Assembly (NCBI RefSeq): GCF_006874465.1
Contig: NZ_VIRL01000001.1
Span: forward strand, 372,001-436,000
Source: Microbispora bryophytorum
Lineage (GTDB): Bacteria > Actinomycetota > Actinomycetes > Streptosporangiales > Streptosporangiaceae
Length of the DNA stretch: 64,000 nucleotides
Direction: 5' to 3'
In this document: positions 25,585 to 34,906 of the stretch, piece by piece
Position numbering within the stretch: the first letter of the stretch is position 1
Layout: every line of letters begins with the position of its first letter
The notes under the pieces: model-generated
The model's input: only the letters and a program-made list of their open reading frames with translations
Database searches by the model: none
Told to the model about the DNA's origin: nothing
Position numbers and translations under genes: made by a program

Positions 25585-25749
25585 CCGTTTGTCCTCCCGT
25601 TATGTACACGCGGACCACCGCCAAGAACACCCTACGACCGACTCGGTCCTGACAGCCCTATCCAGGGCGAGGGTCTCCGTGCCCCGTGTCGAGGCGGCGC
25701 TTCCAAGGGCCGGAACGGAGCCAGAGCGGGCATCACATCTGATCGCGTT

Positions 25750-28266
25750 TTACAGGGGCGGCTGGCGGATGTAGAACAGCTCGGCGTCGCTTTCGCGTTC
25801 CGACGTGGAGTCGGCGAGTCGGCCGACAACCGCTCCGCTGAAATCGACGACATCGGCCCGATAGCCCCCGTTCTCCCGCCGCCAGACCACCAGGTGATCG
25901 TCGTCGTACCAGCCGAGGAGCCGCTCGGTGTACAGGTCGATACGAATCAAGGGCGTCCCGGTCACAGCGTCGGTGACGCACAGCGCATCCCAGCGGCGTG
26001 GGCAGTGCGTCACGAACCGGGAACGCGAGGGGGAGTACGGATCTGGCATGCCGAGGTCCGGGTCGCCCACGTTGTCGATGGTTCCTGTCGACCTGCCGGA
26101 CATGTCCATCAGACGCAACGCGTAGGTGTCGTAGGACGTGTCATCCTCGTCTTGGTTCTCCGACTCCTCAACGCCGAAGGCCGACACGACTCCAGTCTCG
26201 TCCCGGCTCCAGAAGACGTCGAACTCGCCAACGTCCTCGTCGGCGTATGTGGAGACGAACGTCGATTTCCCCGAAGGAACGTCCATCGTGACGAAGCCGA
26301 CTTGCGCGTCCGTGCTCCGGACGGTGAACAGTAGCCTGCCGCTGTCGCTGGACCAGAATGGTGCGGTCACCCGCCTTGACGCGGCAACCGGAAGGGTCCT
26401 CTTGAGGATCCTGCCCGTCCGCAAATCGGTCAGCGACACCGCATATCCGCCCTTCTTGGGCGGGTGGTCCGGCAAGATCAGCCCCCAACGGCCGTTTGGG
26501 GACAGGCTGGTATACCGGCTGGCGGTAGAGGAGAACACCCCGCCCGGATTCTGCCGGAGCCGGGTGGGGCCATCGAAAAAGGGGTTGTAGGCGGCCAAGG
26601 TCAGCGGCGACCCAGGCGGTTCGTGAATGGTCACGGAGGTTCCCGGCAACGTGACGAACACGTCGCCGGCGGGGGCGGCGGCCGTGTCCGCCCGCCATGC
26701 GAGTGGGGACGGCTCGTAGGTGACCGCGCTGCCGTCCACGCGTCCGACGGCCGCTCTCGCCATGGCCCGTAGATGGCCGCGCAGGGGAATGTACGCGGAG
26801 CTCACCCGGATGACGGTGCGGCCCTCCCGCGCGTAGACCGCCCGAGTGTCCGCCCCCGAGGTGAAGTTGCCGTCGGCCAGGGCCGATGTACGCACGCCGC
26901 CCGTCATGTTCTTGAACTCACCCAACAACTCCTCCGCCAAGCGGGCTGAGGGCTCGGTCCAGACGCGTACCTCGATCTCCATGCCTTTCCCGGCGTAGCG
27001 GCATCCTGCCGCCGACGGCAGGTCGTCCGGTATCGAGCGGTAGGCGGGACCGAGCGTCGTGAGATCCTCAGCGGCCAACAGATCGCACGCGGACCTGGCC
27101 CGCCAACCATCCGTTGGACCGTGCTCCATGGCGCCGTCATCACGCTCGAAGGCGGCGACGCGCAACCGGGCCGCCTGCCCGACCCCGTCGGCGTACCGGG
27201 CCGTCAGAAGAAGGGACCCGACAGCGGCGACCGGGTCGCCGGGGAGCGGAAGCCGCGACCGCCGGCCTGTTCCGGACTTTGGATCGATGATGTCCACGGC
27301 AGCGGGCTGGCCGGCGTCGAGCACGCCGTAGAGGCGATCCCCGGCGATGAGGAGACGCGTATAGCGGCCAGCGGAGCCCGGCTGGCGATGGACCCATCTC
27401 GTCGACCCGCGGGTCGGGTCGAACGCCTCGATCACCTCGTCGGAACCGGCGCTGTAAGCGAGCACGAGCAGATCGGCGACAACGGCGTAGGCGCAGGCGT
27501 CCCAGCATCCGGCGCGCTCGACCACCGTCCGTCCGGTCGTGGCATCGTAGACGGTCAGCCGGTAGTCGTGCACTTGCACCACGCTGTTCCCGTCCACCTG
27601 GAGATCTGTCCCGTGGCCGACCTCCGCGCTCCAGCGGGGTGCCCCTGTCTCCGGATCCCGCGCCAGGAGCCTGTCCCCGTCCGCGCAACGGGCCAAGAAC
27701 ACGACCGCCACGGTGGCGGAGCCCGAAGACATGACGCGGTCACACCCGCCGGGTAGTCTCGCCGTCCATTTTGAGGATCCGGATTCTGGGGACAGCCCGA
27801 CGATTTCCCGACGTGTCCCGTCCCATGCCGGGATGGCCGCGACCCGCCCGCCGCCGTACGGCCCGCGCCACGTGCCGGCGCCGTCGATCCCGGCGCGTTC
27901 CCAGCGAACCGTTCCATCAGCGCGCGAGAGCCCGGTGAGGTACGTGGTGTCACCCTTCGGGGTCGGCCCGCCGGAACGCGAGACGAGCGCCGCTCCCGAG
28001 GCGACCCAATCGGTGGGGATGGAGCGCGTGAAGACGTGCCGCCACCGGGCGGCCCCGGTCCGGGGATCCAGTGCCGACACCGACGTGCCGTCGCGCAGCA
28101 ACAGATCGTCGTCCACGGCCAGGACCCCAGGCGCGGCGAAGCCCGCGGGAACGTCCGTCACCCAGGCGCGGGTGAACTCCCGGCCCGTGGTCGCGTCCGG
28201 CGCCGCCGCCGTCAGCACGGCGGCCAGGAGTGCGAACGCGGCCAGCGGCCGGACCCCGGTCAGCAT
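25750..28266 (-). CDS. Secreted beta-propeller protein with central DUF3558-like domain
   Basis: 838 residues with an N-terminal signal peptide (A-A-F-A-L-L-A-A-V-L-T-A-A-A, ~8-22). Residues ~40-370 hold PQQ-type propeller repeats (D-P-R-T-G-A-A-R-W, D-P-E-T-G-A-P-R-W, D-P-T-R-G-S-T-R-W). A ~130-residue domain near 390-520 starts S-A-C-D-L-L and has a second Cys in G-C-R-Y, resembling DUF3558. The final ~300 residues look like WD40/TolB-type blades. It is probably extracytoplasmic; no catalytic residues are evident. It overlaps the upstream gene by 7 nt, so the trio is one operon. Function unknown. Confidence 0.7.
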   Translation of the reverse strand: MLTGVRPLAAFALLAAVLTAAAPDATTGREFTRAWVTDVPAGFAAPGVLAVDDDLLLRDGTSVSALDPRTGAARWRHVFTRSIPTDWVASGAALVSRSGGPTPKGDTTYLTGLSRADGTVRWERAGIDGAGTWRGPYGGGRVAAIPAWDGTRREIVGLSPESGSSKWTARLPGGCDRVMSSGSATVAVVFLARCADGDRLLARDPETGAPRWSAEVGHGTDLQVDGNSVVQVHDYRLTVYDATTGRTVVERAGCWDACAYAVVADLLVLAYSAGSDEVIEAFDPTRGSTRWVHRQPGSAGRYTRLLIAGDRLYGVLDAGQPAAVDIIDPKSGTGRRSRLPLPGDPVAAVGSLLLTARYADGVGQAARLRVAAFERDDGAMEHGPTDGWRARSACDLLAAEDLTTLGPAYRSIPDDLPSAAGCRYAGKGMEIEVRVWTEPSARLAEELLGEFKNMTGGVRTSALADGNFTSGADTRAVYAREGRTVIRVSSAYIPLRGHLRAMARAAVGRVDGSAVTYEPSPLAWRADTAAAPAGDVFVTLPGTSVTIHEPPGSPLTLAAYNPFFDGPTRLRQNPGGVFSSTASRYTSLSPNGRWGLILPDHPPKKGGYAVSLTDLRTGRILKRTLPVAASRRVTAPFWSSDSGRLLFTVRSTDAQVGFVTMDVPSGKSTFVSTYADEDVGEFDVFWSRDETGVVSAFGVEESENQDEDDTSYDTYALRLMDMSGRSTGTIDNVGDPDLGMPDPYSPSRSRFVTHCPRRWDALCVTDAVTGTPLIRIDLYTERLLGWYDDDHLVVWRRENGGYRADVVDFSGAVVGRLADSTSERESDAELFYIRQPPL

Positions 28267-29096
28267 TTGGTGTGGCTGCGGCTGAGGCGGAAGTCCTCCG
28301 TCAGCACCGCGGCCTCATAGATATACCGGTATCGGCGCGCCCAGCCGGACAACCGAAACGGCTCCCCCCGCTCGTCACGGACGTAGGCGTGCTCGACGCT
28401 CGTCCCGTCGCCCTGAAGGTAGTCGATCTGGATCTCCCAATCGTACGAACGCTTCTCGGCGTGAGCCGTCACTTCGATCGTGGCGCGCTCGCCGTACACC
28501 AGGTTGATGTTCTTCTTGAGGAACCTGTCACGCGGGTGCTTGGTCCCGTACCCGGGAGAGGGATGGTCAAGATCCACATCGATGGGAAAGACCCCGTCTC
28601 CGCCCGCGGTCGGGATGCTGAAGCAGGTGCCGGACGGCGGGGGCTTGACGGAGATGATGTGCGGTCGCACGTCCAGGATGCGCACGGGCTCGTGTCGCAT
28701 GCCACGTACGACGATGCTGATGTCCATCTGCCCCAGGCGGTATCCCTTCTTCGCCTTGACCAGCGCGATGAGGTCGTCCCGGCCGGCGTCTTCGCGGAGG
28801 AGCCGCCTGCCGGGACCGCCGGAGATCGCCTCGGTGAACGCGTAGCGTTGACCGCCGTTGATCGGCGAGTAAGCCACTCCCTCGATGACCGGCCTGTCCC
28901 GCACGTCGGCCCATGTGTCCTGCGACCGCGACCACAGATCCGCCACTCCACCGCTGAGAATCGTGGCCAGCGCGCCCGCCACTGTGGTGACCACCCACGT
29001 CATCGGCTTCTTCAGGACACCTATGACCGGGTTCCGGGGCGATTGCTCCTCCGGTTCCCTCTCGCCGGTTTCCCGGGTCGCGGACTCCGCCGTCAT
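28260..29096 (-). CDS. Single-pass membrane protein, unknown
   Basis: 278 residues. A cytoplasmic Glu/Arg-rich N terminus (~1-30) and one membrane helix (~33-52: W-V-V-T-T-V-A-G-A-L-A-T-I-L) precede a ~220-residue external beta-rich domain with H-P-R-D-R-F-L-K-K-N and I-E-V-T-A-H-A-E-K-R-S-Y-D-W-E-I. I do not recognise the domain. The start is set by ATGA overlap with the upstream propeller gene. Position between two propeller proteins suggests all three form one envelope assembly. Confidence 0.65.
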   Translation of the reverse strand: MTAESATRETGEREPEEQSPRNPVIGVLKKPMTWVVTTVAGALATILSGGVADLWSRSQDTWADVRDRPVIEGVAYSPINGGQRYAFTEAISGGPGRRLLREDAGRDDLIALVKAKKGYRLGQMDISIVVRGMRHEPVRILDVRPHIISVKPPPSGTCFSIPTAGGDGVFPIDVDLDHPSPGYGTKHPRDRFLKKNINLVYGERATIEVTAHAEKRSYDWEIQIDYLQGDGTSVEHAYVRDERGEPFRLSGWARRYRYIYEAAVLTEDFRLSRSHTKC

Positions 29097-30598
29097 CCGT
29101 CCTCCGTCCCACGTAGATGACGGGCCACCGTCTTGGCCGCCCACTGTGCGAGCGGCGCGTCCCCGGAGGCGCGGACGCTCAGGATGACCGTTCCCTGACG
29201 CAGGAGGATCCCGTCCCGGTTGCCGTCGTAGAAGTACGCCGTGTCGGCGATCCCGTGCGCCTCGCTCTCGCCCATCACGCCGTGCAACTGCCCCAGCAGG
29301 GCCTTGGCTGCGTGCTCGCTGCGGGCGGCCCAGACCAGCCGGATGCTGATCGATATCCCGGAGTCGAAGCCGATCCGGCAGATTTCGGGGGTGGGCAGCC
29401 CGAACTGCGGCGGCGCCGGGGCCGTGGTCACCGAGTACGATCTCGCCGATCTCGACCGGAGGTCGGCCTCCGTGACCAGAGCGCAGGGGTCGGGCCACGC
29501 GTCGGGATCGATGATCCCCCGTTCGACCCAGGTCGGGCTGGGCAGAGTCCGGCCCGTCATCGGGTCGATGACCGTTTCCAGGCTGGGCACGCCCTGGCCC
29601 GTGAGCGGAAAGTTCAGATACTGGCTCACGACGACGTGCCCATCTGACTCGCTGATCCCGCTGAATCTTGCCGGGGCCGGCCGCCGCCACAGGATCCGGC
29701 CGGTACGCCGGTCGATCGAGCGCAGCTCGTTGTCGCTCGTCCCGATGTAGATGGCCACAGCGTGTTCCATGACGGTGACCTCGGGGTACCACGCGGCTTC
29801 GTCGAACAGCACGCGGCCGTCGTCTCCAACGACGGTGAGCGAGGTCTGCCCGTCGACCACGAAGACGCCCTTATGGAGGCCCAGCGCCACCTCATCGGCG
29901 GGATCGGCGGCTCGCCTCCATCGGAGTGCCCCGGTGAGAACGTCGAATCCCAGCAACGTCGTCCCGGTGTCCGCGCAGCGGGTCAGCAGCCCCGCGATCC
30001 GCTCGGTGACGGGCCCCCAGGTCTTTCCATTGCCATACGCATCAGTGTCGCTGTCGGATATCTCGTTCGTCGTTCTCAGGCTGAGACACCCGTCGGGCAA
30101 ACGCGTCTCCCATCCGATTCGGCCAGTGGCGACATCCAATCCCCGAACGATACGCAGGGAGGGGATATCGATGATCACTCGTTGCGCTACCGCTCCGAGC
30201 AGGTAGTAGAAGGGATCGAAGGATCCGTCGTCCGGATGCCCCGAGATGATGCGCCAGGCAGGCAGGCCCGTCAGCACGCTGCGTGCGCTGATCACCCGCC
30301 TGCCGTTGCCGGTGGGCGCCGTGGCCTCGTCGGGCAGGGATTCAGTCACGACGTATGAGCCGGTTCGCGTGGTCACTCGCACGGTGTCCGGGGACGTCCC
30401 AATGTCGGTCGTCCACAGCACGGTCTCGCCGAGGCGCCCGGCAACCGACCCCTCGTCGGTGACCTCCACGGCCGCGTCCGGCGAGGCGAGCGGAGGAAAC
30501 ACGACGGGCATGGCAGGCGGCACGACCGCGAACAGCAGCAACCCGCTCACGAAGACCAGTTTCAGGCCGGTGTTGAGCCTTCGTGACACCAATGCCAT
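29093..30598 (-). CDS. Membrane-anchored PQQ-like beta-propeller protein
   Basis: About 501 residues. An uncleaved signal anchor (~10-32: L-K-L-V-F-V-S-G-L-L-L-F-A-V-V) precedes propeller blades, seen as repeated short motifs such as D-V-A-T-G-R-I-G-W-E, D-V-L-T-G-A-L-R-W and D-R-R-T-G-R-I-L-W. The C-terminal ~130 residues (D-P-C-A-L-V-T-E-A-D-L, then E-I-C-R-I-G-F) resemble the DUF3558-like domain of the larger propeller gene. ATG 30598 is preferred over an in-frame ATG at 30637 because it places the anchor at the N terminus. It heads the three-gene operon. Confidence 0.68.
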   Translation of the reverse strand: MALVSRRLNTGLKLVFVSGLLLFAVVPPAMPVVFPPLASPDAAVEVTDEGSVAGRLGETVLWTTDIGTSPDTVRVTTRTGSYVVTESLPDEATAPTGNGRRVISARSVLTGLPAWRIISGHPDDGSFDPFYYLLGAVAQRVIIDIPSLRIVRGLDVATGRIGWETRLPDGCLSLRTTNEISDSDTDAYGNGKTWGPVTERIAGLLTRCADTGTTLLGFDVLTGALRWRRAADPADEVALGLHKGVFVVDGQTSLTVVGDDGRVLFDEAAWYPEVTVMEHAVAIYIGTSDNELRSIDRRTGRILWRRPAPARFSGISESDGHVVVSQYLNFPLTGQGVPSLETVIDPMTGRTLPSPTWVERGIIDPDAWPDPCALVTEADLRSRSARSYSVTTAPAPPQFGLPTPEICRIGFDSGISISIRLVWAARSEHAAKALLGQLHGVMGESEAHGIADTAYFYDGNRDGILLRQGTVILSVRASGDAPLAQWAAKTVARHLRGTEDG

Positions 30599-31140
30599 CG
30601 ACGTATCCAGAAGTAGATGACCGCCCGAGGTTTCCAAGCCTACTGGCCGGGAGTGTGTGATCCCAGGACATAATTCCAGAATCTGTCAGAGAAATTCGTT
30701 TATAGGGCCCATCGGGTACTCAATGGGCCGAAAATTCCTCGATAACGCAACCTCGGCGCGACCCGACTCTGCGGTCTGGACAGGGAGTGAAGATGCCGAT
30801 CATGTGCGACAGAGAACGGAAACACCGCGCAAGGATCAAAAGGGCCGGCCTGGCCTCACCGAAGGGCACCGCCATAGAATCACCCCTACGACACTCCCTG
30901 CTGCCCAGGCGGCCCGGCGCCGCCACCGAAATCGTCCTCGGCACCCGCCCGGTGCAGGCATTCAGAAGGATTCTGGACTAACCCTGCTGGCATCGTGGGA
31001 TCACCTCCGGGTTGTCGCAGATCGATGACGGGCGCCCGTCCTTCGACGAGCGCGCTGTGATGCGGGATGTGGTACGAGAGACCGAGACGATCCCTCAGCT
31101 TGATGCGAGCGTGGAACGGCTGATCGCGCAGGTATCCGGG
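30599..31140. other. 542-bp gap; possible gene remnant near 31012-31150
   Basis: Most of this gap shows nothing. It contains the promoter of the propeller operon and an imperfect hairpin (GGCCCAT at 30706-30712 with ATGGGCC at 30723-30729). From 31012 to about 31150 the plus strand reads a helical, acidic peptide (R-D-V-V-R-E-T-E-T-I-P-Q-L-D) with host-like codons but no start site or downstream continuation. It may be a fragment of a lost gene. Confidence 0.4.
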
Positions 31141-32169
31141 TTAATCCACCATCTGTGCTTGCGCCCTCTCGCCGAGCACCTTGGACAGAGTGAGCAAGGT
31201 TGTTTTATCGAGTTCCTCGATGCCGCCAGTCACCGCGCGGTGCATGTTGCGTTCGGCTCGCTCGGCGCCGCGTACGTTCTGCTCGTGGTGGGTGAAGGTG
31301 TTCACCGCCTGGAGCACGCCCCAGGCCGTGCCGCGCCACGGCGCTACCCGTAGGTCGTGGTTCCAGAGCTTGGCCAGGATGTCTCGCTTGTTCTCCGCCA
31401 TGGTGCGGCTGCGGCCTCGCGCGCTGGGCATCGGTATGTGGGCGTCCATGAACGCATGCCATTGCCGCTCGGTGACCTCGACCCGGCACAGGTCGCGTAC
31501 CGCCGTCGAGAATTCGTCGGCCAGTGCGTACACGATGTGCAGCGCCTCGCGGGCCTCGGCGAGCCGGAACTTCGAATGCCGGGAGTGCTTGATCTTGACC
31601 TGTTGTCCGCGCTCGGCAAGGCCGGCCGCCATCGTATTGTCGCAGACGATGTTGGTCACCGCCCGCTTGAACGTTGTGGCCAGCGAGCCATCGAACGACG
31701 TCGCCCCGAACAGGTGAGGCCGGAACTCGACACCTTCCGGCGTGACGACGTTCTCGGGTACCTCGACCGACACCCAGGCGACCGCTCCCCCCTTGAGCAG
31801 CCCGGCGGATCCAATCGACAGATCGGCGTCCAGAAGCCTGGAGACGGTATTGATCAGCCACTCGACGTATGGATGCGGCTCGTACCCATCGGAGAAGACG
31901 CCCATGACATGGCCGTTGTCGCTGCGCAGGATGGCCTGTCGTCCGGGCACCTGGGCCAGCCCGCCCCGGGGGTCTTCCACGTAGACCGGGCTGCTGAGCG
32001 CTTCCCAGTCGAACAGCCGACTCTTAACGTCGTCCACAGGGATCGGGCCGGGATAATGATTCGGCTCCTCGGCCTGCATGCTCGCGCGGTAGTGCCAGGC
32101 CGTGCCGCGCTTCTCCGTGAAGCCGATCAAGGTGTTGGCGTTCAGCCACTCCAGAGACTCCCTGGACAT
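31141..32169 (-). CDS. DUF932 (phage/plasmid-like, TIGR03299) protein
   Basis: 342-residue member of the DUF932/TIGR03299 family common in actinobacterial plasmids, ICEs and phages. The family function is not established. Recognisable parts are the opening R-E-S-L-E-W-L-N followed by a D-V-K-S-R-L-F-D-W-E segment, the I-V-C-D-N-T-M block near 185, and K-I-K-H-S-R-H-S-K-F. ATG 32169 is chosen for GGAGGGGAG just upstream. The frame stays open another 174 nt upstream to a TTG at 32343 and encodes plausible protein there, but a terminator-like hairpin falls inside that stretch. Confidence 0.8.
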   Translation of the reverse strand: MSRESLEWLNANTLIGFTEKRGTAWHYRASMQAEEPNHYPGPIPVDDVKSRLFDWEALSSPVYVEDPRGGLAQVPGRQAILRSDNGHVMGVFSDGYEPHPYVEWLINTVSRLLDADLSIGSAGLLKGGAVAWVSVEVPENVVTPEGVEFRPHLFGATSFDGSLATTFKRAVTNIVCDNTMAAGLAERGQQVKIKHSRHSKFRLAEAREALHIVYALADEFSTAVRDLCRVEVTERQWHAFMDAHIPMPSARGRSRTMAENKRDILAKLWNHDLRVAPWRGTAWGVLQAVNTFTHHEQNVRGAERAERNMHRAVTGGIEELDKTTLLTLSKVLGERAQAQMVD

Positions 32170-32198
32170 GCCTGTCTCCCCTCCGTGGAAATGAGAAA

Positions 32199-32220
32199 GG
32201 CACCGGCCGTAGCCGGTGCC
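32199..32220 (-). terminator. Hairpin with T-rich tail upstream of the DUF932 gene
   Basis: GGCACCGGC (32199-32207) pairs perfectly with 32212-32220 around a 4-nt loop. Read on the minus strand it is followed by TTTCTCATTTCC. This looks like an intrinsic terminator or attenuator lying 30 nt before the DUF932 start, after the upstream gene at 32303-32863. Confidence 0.6.
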
Positions 32221-32302
32221 GTCGATGTCGTGCGTGATGTTGGCAAGGAGAATTACCAGATCTTCCGCATTCTCCAGCGAGAGCGCCGGAGTTCGGGCGA
32301 GC

Positions 32303-32863
32303 TCATGTGGAGCGTTGCTGTACGGCGTAGGCCACGCGTTCAATCAGTTCACGGTCGGCTACGCGAATTTCGATAGTGCTCGTGCTGTCGCCGTGAACGG
32401 TGAACGAGCCGGACGCGGCCTCCAGTCGCCACCGGACGACGGTCTCTCGCTCTTTCTCGGTGAGCGAGGCCTCCGGCAGCAGTTCCACCAGGGTTTCGAC
32501 GATCTCGGCCCGTGCGCCGCTCTCGGTCGCCCTCTTCGCCAACCGCTCGCAGCAGGTGATCAGGTCCCGTCGGTAGTCGGGCAGTAGGCGGCGCTCGATC
32601 CTCTTCGCGACGAACTTCGCCCCTCGCGCCGCTGTCACCGTGATCTCATGCCGTCGCAGTTCAGGACATATGCCCCTGCTGCCGCCGGGGTAGACACCGA
32701 GCACCCTGATCCGTCCCCGCTGGTTCCAGATCGGATGTACGACGAGGCGGGCACCGGCGGGTCCCGTGAGGTAGGCCGGATGGCCGGGCCGCACCAGAGG
32801 GCTGTAGCCCTCCAAATGCTCGGCGACCTCGATCACCAATTCCTCGACTTCCCATTCGTTCAC
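32303..32863 (-). CDS. Hypothetical protein, 186 aa
   Basis: Family not recognised. The N-terminal ~70 residues are mixed alpha/beta (E-E-L-V-I-E-V-A-E-H-L-E-G-Y, then V-V-H-P-I-W-N-Q-R-G-R-I-R-V-L-G). The middle is Arg-rich and helical (K-R-I-E-R-R-L-L-P-D-Y-R-R-D-L), and the end has I-E-I-R-V-A-D-R-E-L-I-E-R-V. It is predicted soluble. It heads a minus-strand pair with DUF932, and a copy of the 39-bp shared element lies about 105 bp upstream of its start, a probable control site. Confidence 0.62.
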   Translation of the reverse strand: MNEWEVEELVIEVAEHLEGYSPLVRPGHPAYLTGPAGARLVVHPIWNQRGRIRVLGVYPGGSRGICPELRRHEITVTAARGAKFVAKRIERRLLPDYRRDLITCCERLAKRATESGARAEIVETLVELLPEASLTEKERETVVRWRLEAASGSFTVHGDSTSTIEIRVADRELIERVAYAVQQRST

Positions 32864-32967
32864 CCCGGACTCCTTTCAAATGATTGGTTGACGAGTTGAA
32901 GGCGGGCAATCTGGCACTGCAGGAAGCATTTGAGATTGCCGACCGAGCTTTATCGCTTCGATCGAAG

Positions 32968-33008
32968 CTCACATCTAAATACGGGCGACGGTACGGCCCG
33001 AACGTCCG
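32968..33008 (-). promoter_or_regulatory. Shared upstream element, copy A
   Basis: CTCAC-(AT)-CTAAATACGG at 32968, followed by a GC-rich block ending ACGTCCG, matches the three copies in the tandem array at 37.36-37.80 kb apart from a 2-nt insertion. It lies ~105 bp upstream of the 32303-32863 start. The array copy nearest its gene (37362-37400) lies ~129 bp upstream of a similar minus-strand operon. On the minus strand it reads CGGACGTT...CCGTATTTAG...GTGAG. A shared operator or promoter is the simplest reading. Confidence 0.55.
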
Positions 33009-33112
33009 CCCACCGAGACCGTCACCCGCGCTGGTCTGCAGCGACGGCACGGATGTAACGGATTCGGCGAGCGCTTTGAAACGGGACAGCGCCCGCCGGC
33101 CCGAAGTTGGCT

Positions 33113-33424
33113 TTATGGCTGCTCTTCGTTGCGCAAACGTTCTTGCTCAGCGCGGAATCGGTAGATGTCTCGGCCTGGCTTGGCGCATTCCTGGCAGCGA
33201 CAGCCGTACCTGTGGATGTCACTGATGTGAAAAACCTGGACGCGGGCCTGCCACGGTGTGGGATAGAGCGACTCGTCCAGTTCCACGTGAACGCGTCCGC
33301 GCTGCTCGTTGACCTTGGTCACCCTGCCCGGGTAGTAGAACGGAGACTGATAAGACTCCGTCCACCACGGCCGCACCGGGATGTGGAAGGAGGGCCGGAC
33401 CAGGACGCGGTCACCTGGCTCCAT
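33113..33424 (-). CDS. Small protein with SH3-like N-terminal part and CxxC
   Basis: 103 residues. It starts M-E-P-G-D-R-V-L-V-R-P, then has strand-forming V-T-K-V-N-E-Q-R-G-R-V-H-V-E-L-D, giving a small beta-barrel/SH3-like impression. C-R-C-Q-E-C lies near residue 80, followed by a charged helical tail. Family not recognised. ATG 33424 overlaps by 14 nt the end of the broken ComM-like reading frame, as expected for an operon before that gene was frameshifted. Confidence 0.6.
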   Translation of the reverse strand: MEPGDRVLVRPSFHIPVRPWWTESYQSPFYYPGRVTKVNEQRGRVHVELDESLYPTPWQARVQVFHISDIHRYGCRCQECAKPGRDIYRFRAEQERLRNEEQP

Positions 33425-34903
33425 CGCCGTTCGCCCCCTTCCACAACTCCAGGGCACCCGCCGCATCGTCGAGCTGCGGACGGTCGACACCACGCAGGTC
33501 CGCCAGTGTCCACGCCACGCGCAGCAGCCGAGGCAGCCCGTCAGCCGTCAGAGCCCGGTGCTGACCGCCGATCCGAGCAGCTCGGCGGCCTCCGGTGCGA
33601 CGGGAAAGCGCGTGCGCAGGTCTGACGCGGGTACCTCGGCGTTGGTCCGCCACGGTGTGTCGGCCAGCCGGTGAGCCGCCCGCACTCTAGCTGCGAGCAC
33701 CCGCGCGGCCACCGTCGCACTCGGCTCACCCGTCCGCGCTCCCCGGTCCCCCCACTCGACAGGCGCGCGCACGGCGAAGCGGGACAGGAGCAGAGCCAGA
33801 CGCGCCCGGTAGCGGCGCCTGACCTCCGGTGTGCAGGCACACTCCCGCTGTTCGAGGCATGGGCAGGGGCAGGCGTCGAGAATCAGAGTGAACCGCGCCG
33901 GGTAGCGGACACTCCGGCCCGGGCCTGCGAGGTGGACCTGTCCGCTGTCCATTGGCCGGCACAGGCCGTCCAGGACCGGGCGGGCGAACTCCGGCGCGTC
34001 GGCCAGATGCAGCACACCGTGATGGGCGAGCGAGACCGCACCGGGGCGATTGCCCGCCACACTGCCGAAGAGCGCCGCGGGAGTCTCCGAATGGTGCGGC
34101 GCGGACAGCGGAGGCATGAGCCCCGGCGCCCAGTGGGAGCGTCCGGCCAGCGAGTAGATCTCGGCGACCTCCCGGGCGGCCTCATCCGTCAGCGGCGGCA
34201 GGATGACCGGAAGGCATTCGGCGAGCATCGTGGCCGGGCCGTCGCCGGACAGGAACAGGTGGTGCCCGCCCGCCGCGCAGACCTCCAGCGCGCGGCGGGC
34301 CGCCTGGTTGCCGGGCACGTCGGCCAGGTCCACGGCGAATGACGATGACAGCGCAGGCTCCGGCTCCTGCTCGTGATGATCGCGGAATGCCCCGTGGCGG
34401 AGCTGATCTACCACGTCGGCCAGCCGGGTTGCGGGCATCACCACGGCGCCGTGCACCTGCGCCGCCTCCCGCGCGCAGTCGGCGGGGACGACGACGCTGC
34501 TGATTCCGGCCCGGACAGCGGCAGCCACCATCGGCAGGACGCCTCTGATGGGGCGTATCCCGCCGTCCAGCGCCAGCTCACCGAGGAACACCCGCCCGGC
34601 GATCCGTTCGGGCGGGATGACACCGGCGGCGGCCAGCACCGCTACGGCCAGCGCGAGATCGGCCGCCGCGTCGTAGACCGGCGGGATCACCGGTGTCACG
34701 CTCACCGTGATCCGCGCGTCCGGCCAGGCCGTTCCGCTGTTGAGGATCGCGGCCCGGATCCGTGCGCGGACAGGCCAGACCGACAACTCGGGCAGGCCGA
34801 CCAGATGCAACTCCGAGTCCCCTGGTGCCGCATCGGCCTCGATGTCAACGATGTGGGCGGTGAGGCCGGTCAGGGCGAGCGACCGGGTTGAGGCGTAGCC
34901 CAT
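33411..34903 (-). pseudogene. Degenerate ComM/YifB-like Mg-chelatase-family gene, frameshifted
   Basis: Residues 1-170 match the YifB/ComM Lon-like N domain (S-L-A-L-T-G-L, V-D-I-E-A-D, H-L-V-G-L-P, V-F-L-G-E-L-A-L-D-G). The AAA domain follows (A-A-R-R-A-L-E-V-C-A-A-G-G-H-H-L-F-L), but the P-loop is changed to S-G-D-G-P-A-T-M-L and lacks the lysine. The frame stops at 33548 after F-P-V-A-P-E-A-A-E-L-L-G. The expected C terminus (L-R-V-A-W-T-L-A-D-L-R-G-V-D-R-P) continues in the -1 frame to 33411, which then overlaps the next gene. No slippery heptamer is evident, so a mutation or sequence error is likelier than programmed shifting. ATP hydrolysis looks lost either way. Confidence 0.75.
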
Positions 34904-34906
34904 GCC

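Noticed and set aside
24931..26334. 467-codon plus-strand open frame
   Set aside because: It runs antisense to the hypothetical gene at 25102 and the propeller gene at 25750, whose codon bias and domains are convincing; its own sequence shows no family.
30787..30981. 64-codon plus-strand open frame in a gap
   Set aside because: Basic, low-information peptide without a good ribosome site; not distinguishable from chance.
31357..32376. 339-codon plus-strand open frame
   Set aside because: Antisense to the DUF932 gene, which has a strong ribosome site and family match.
33540..33560. Programmed -1 frameshift in the ComM-like gene
   Set aside because: No slippery heptamer or downstream stem is evident, and the ATPase motif is already lost, so mutation is simpler.
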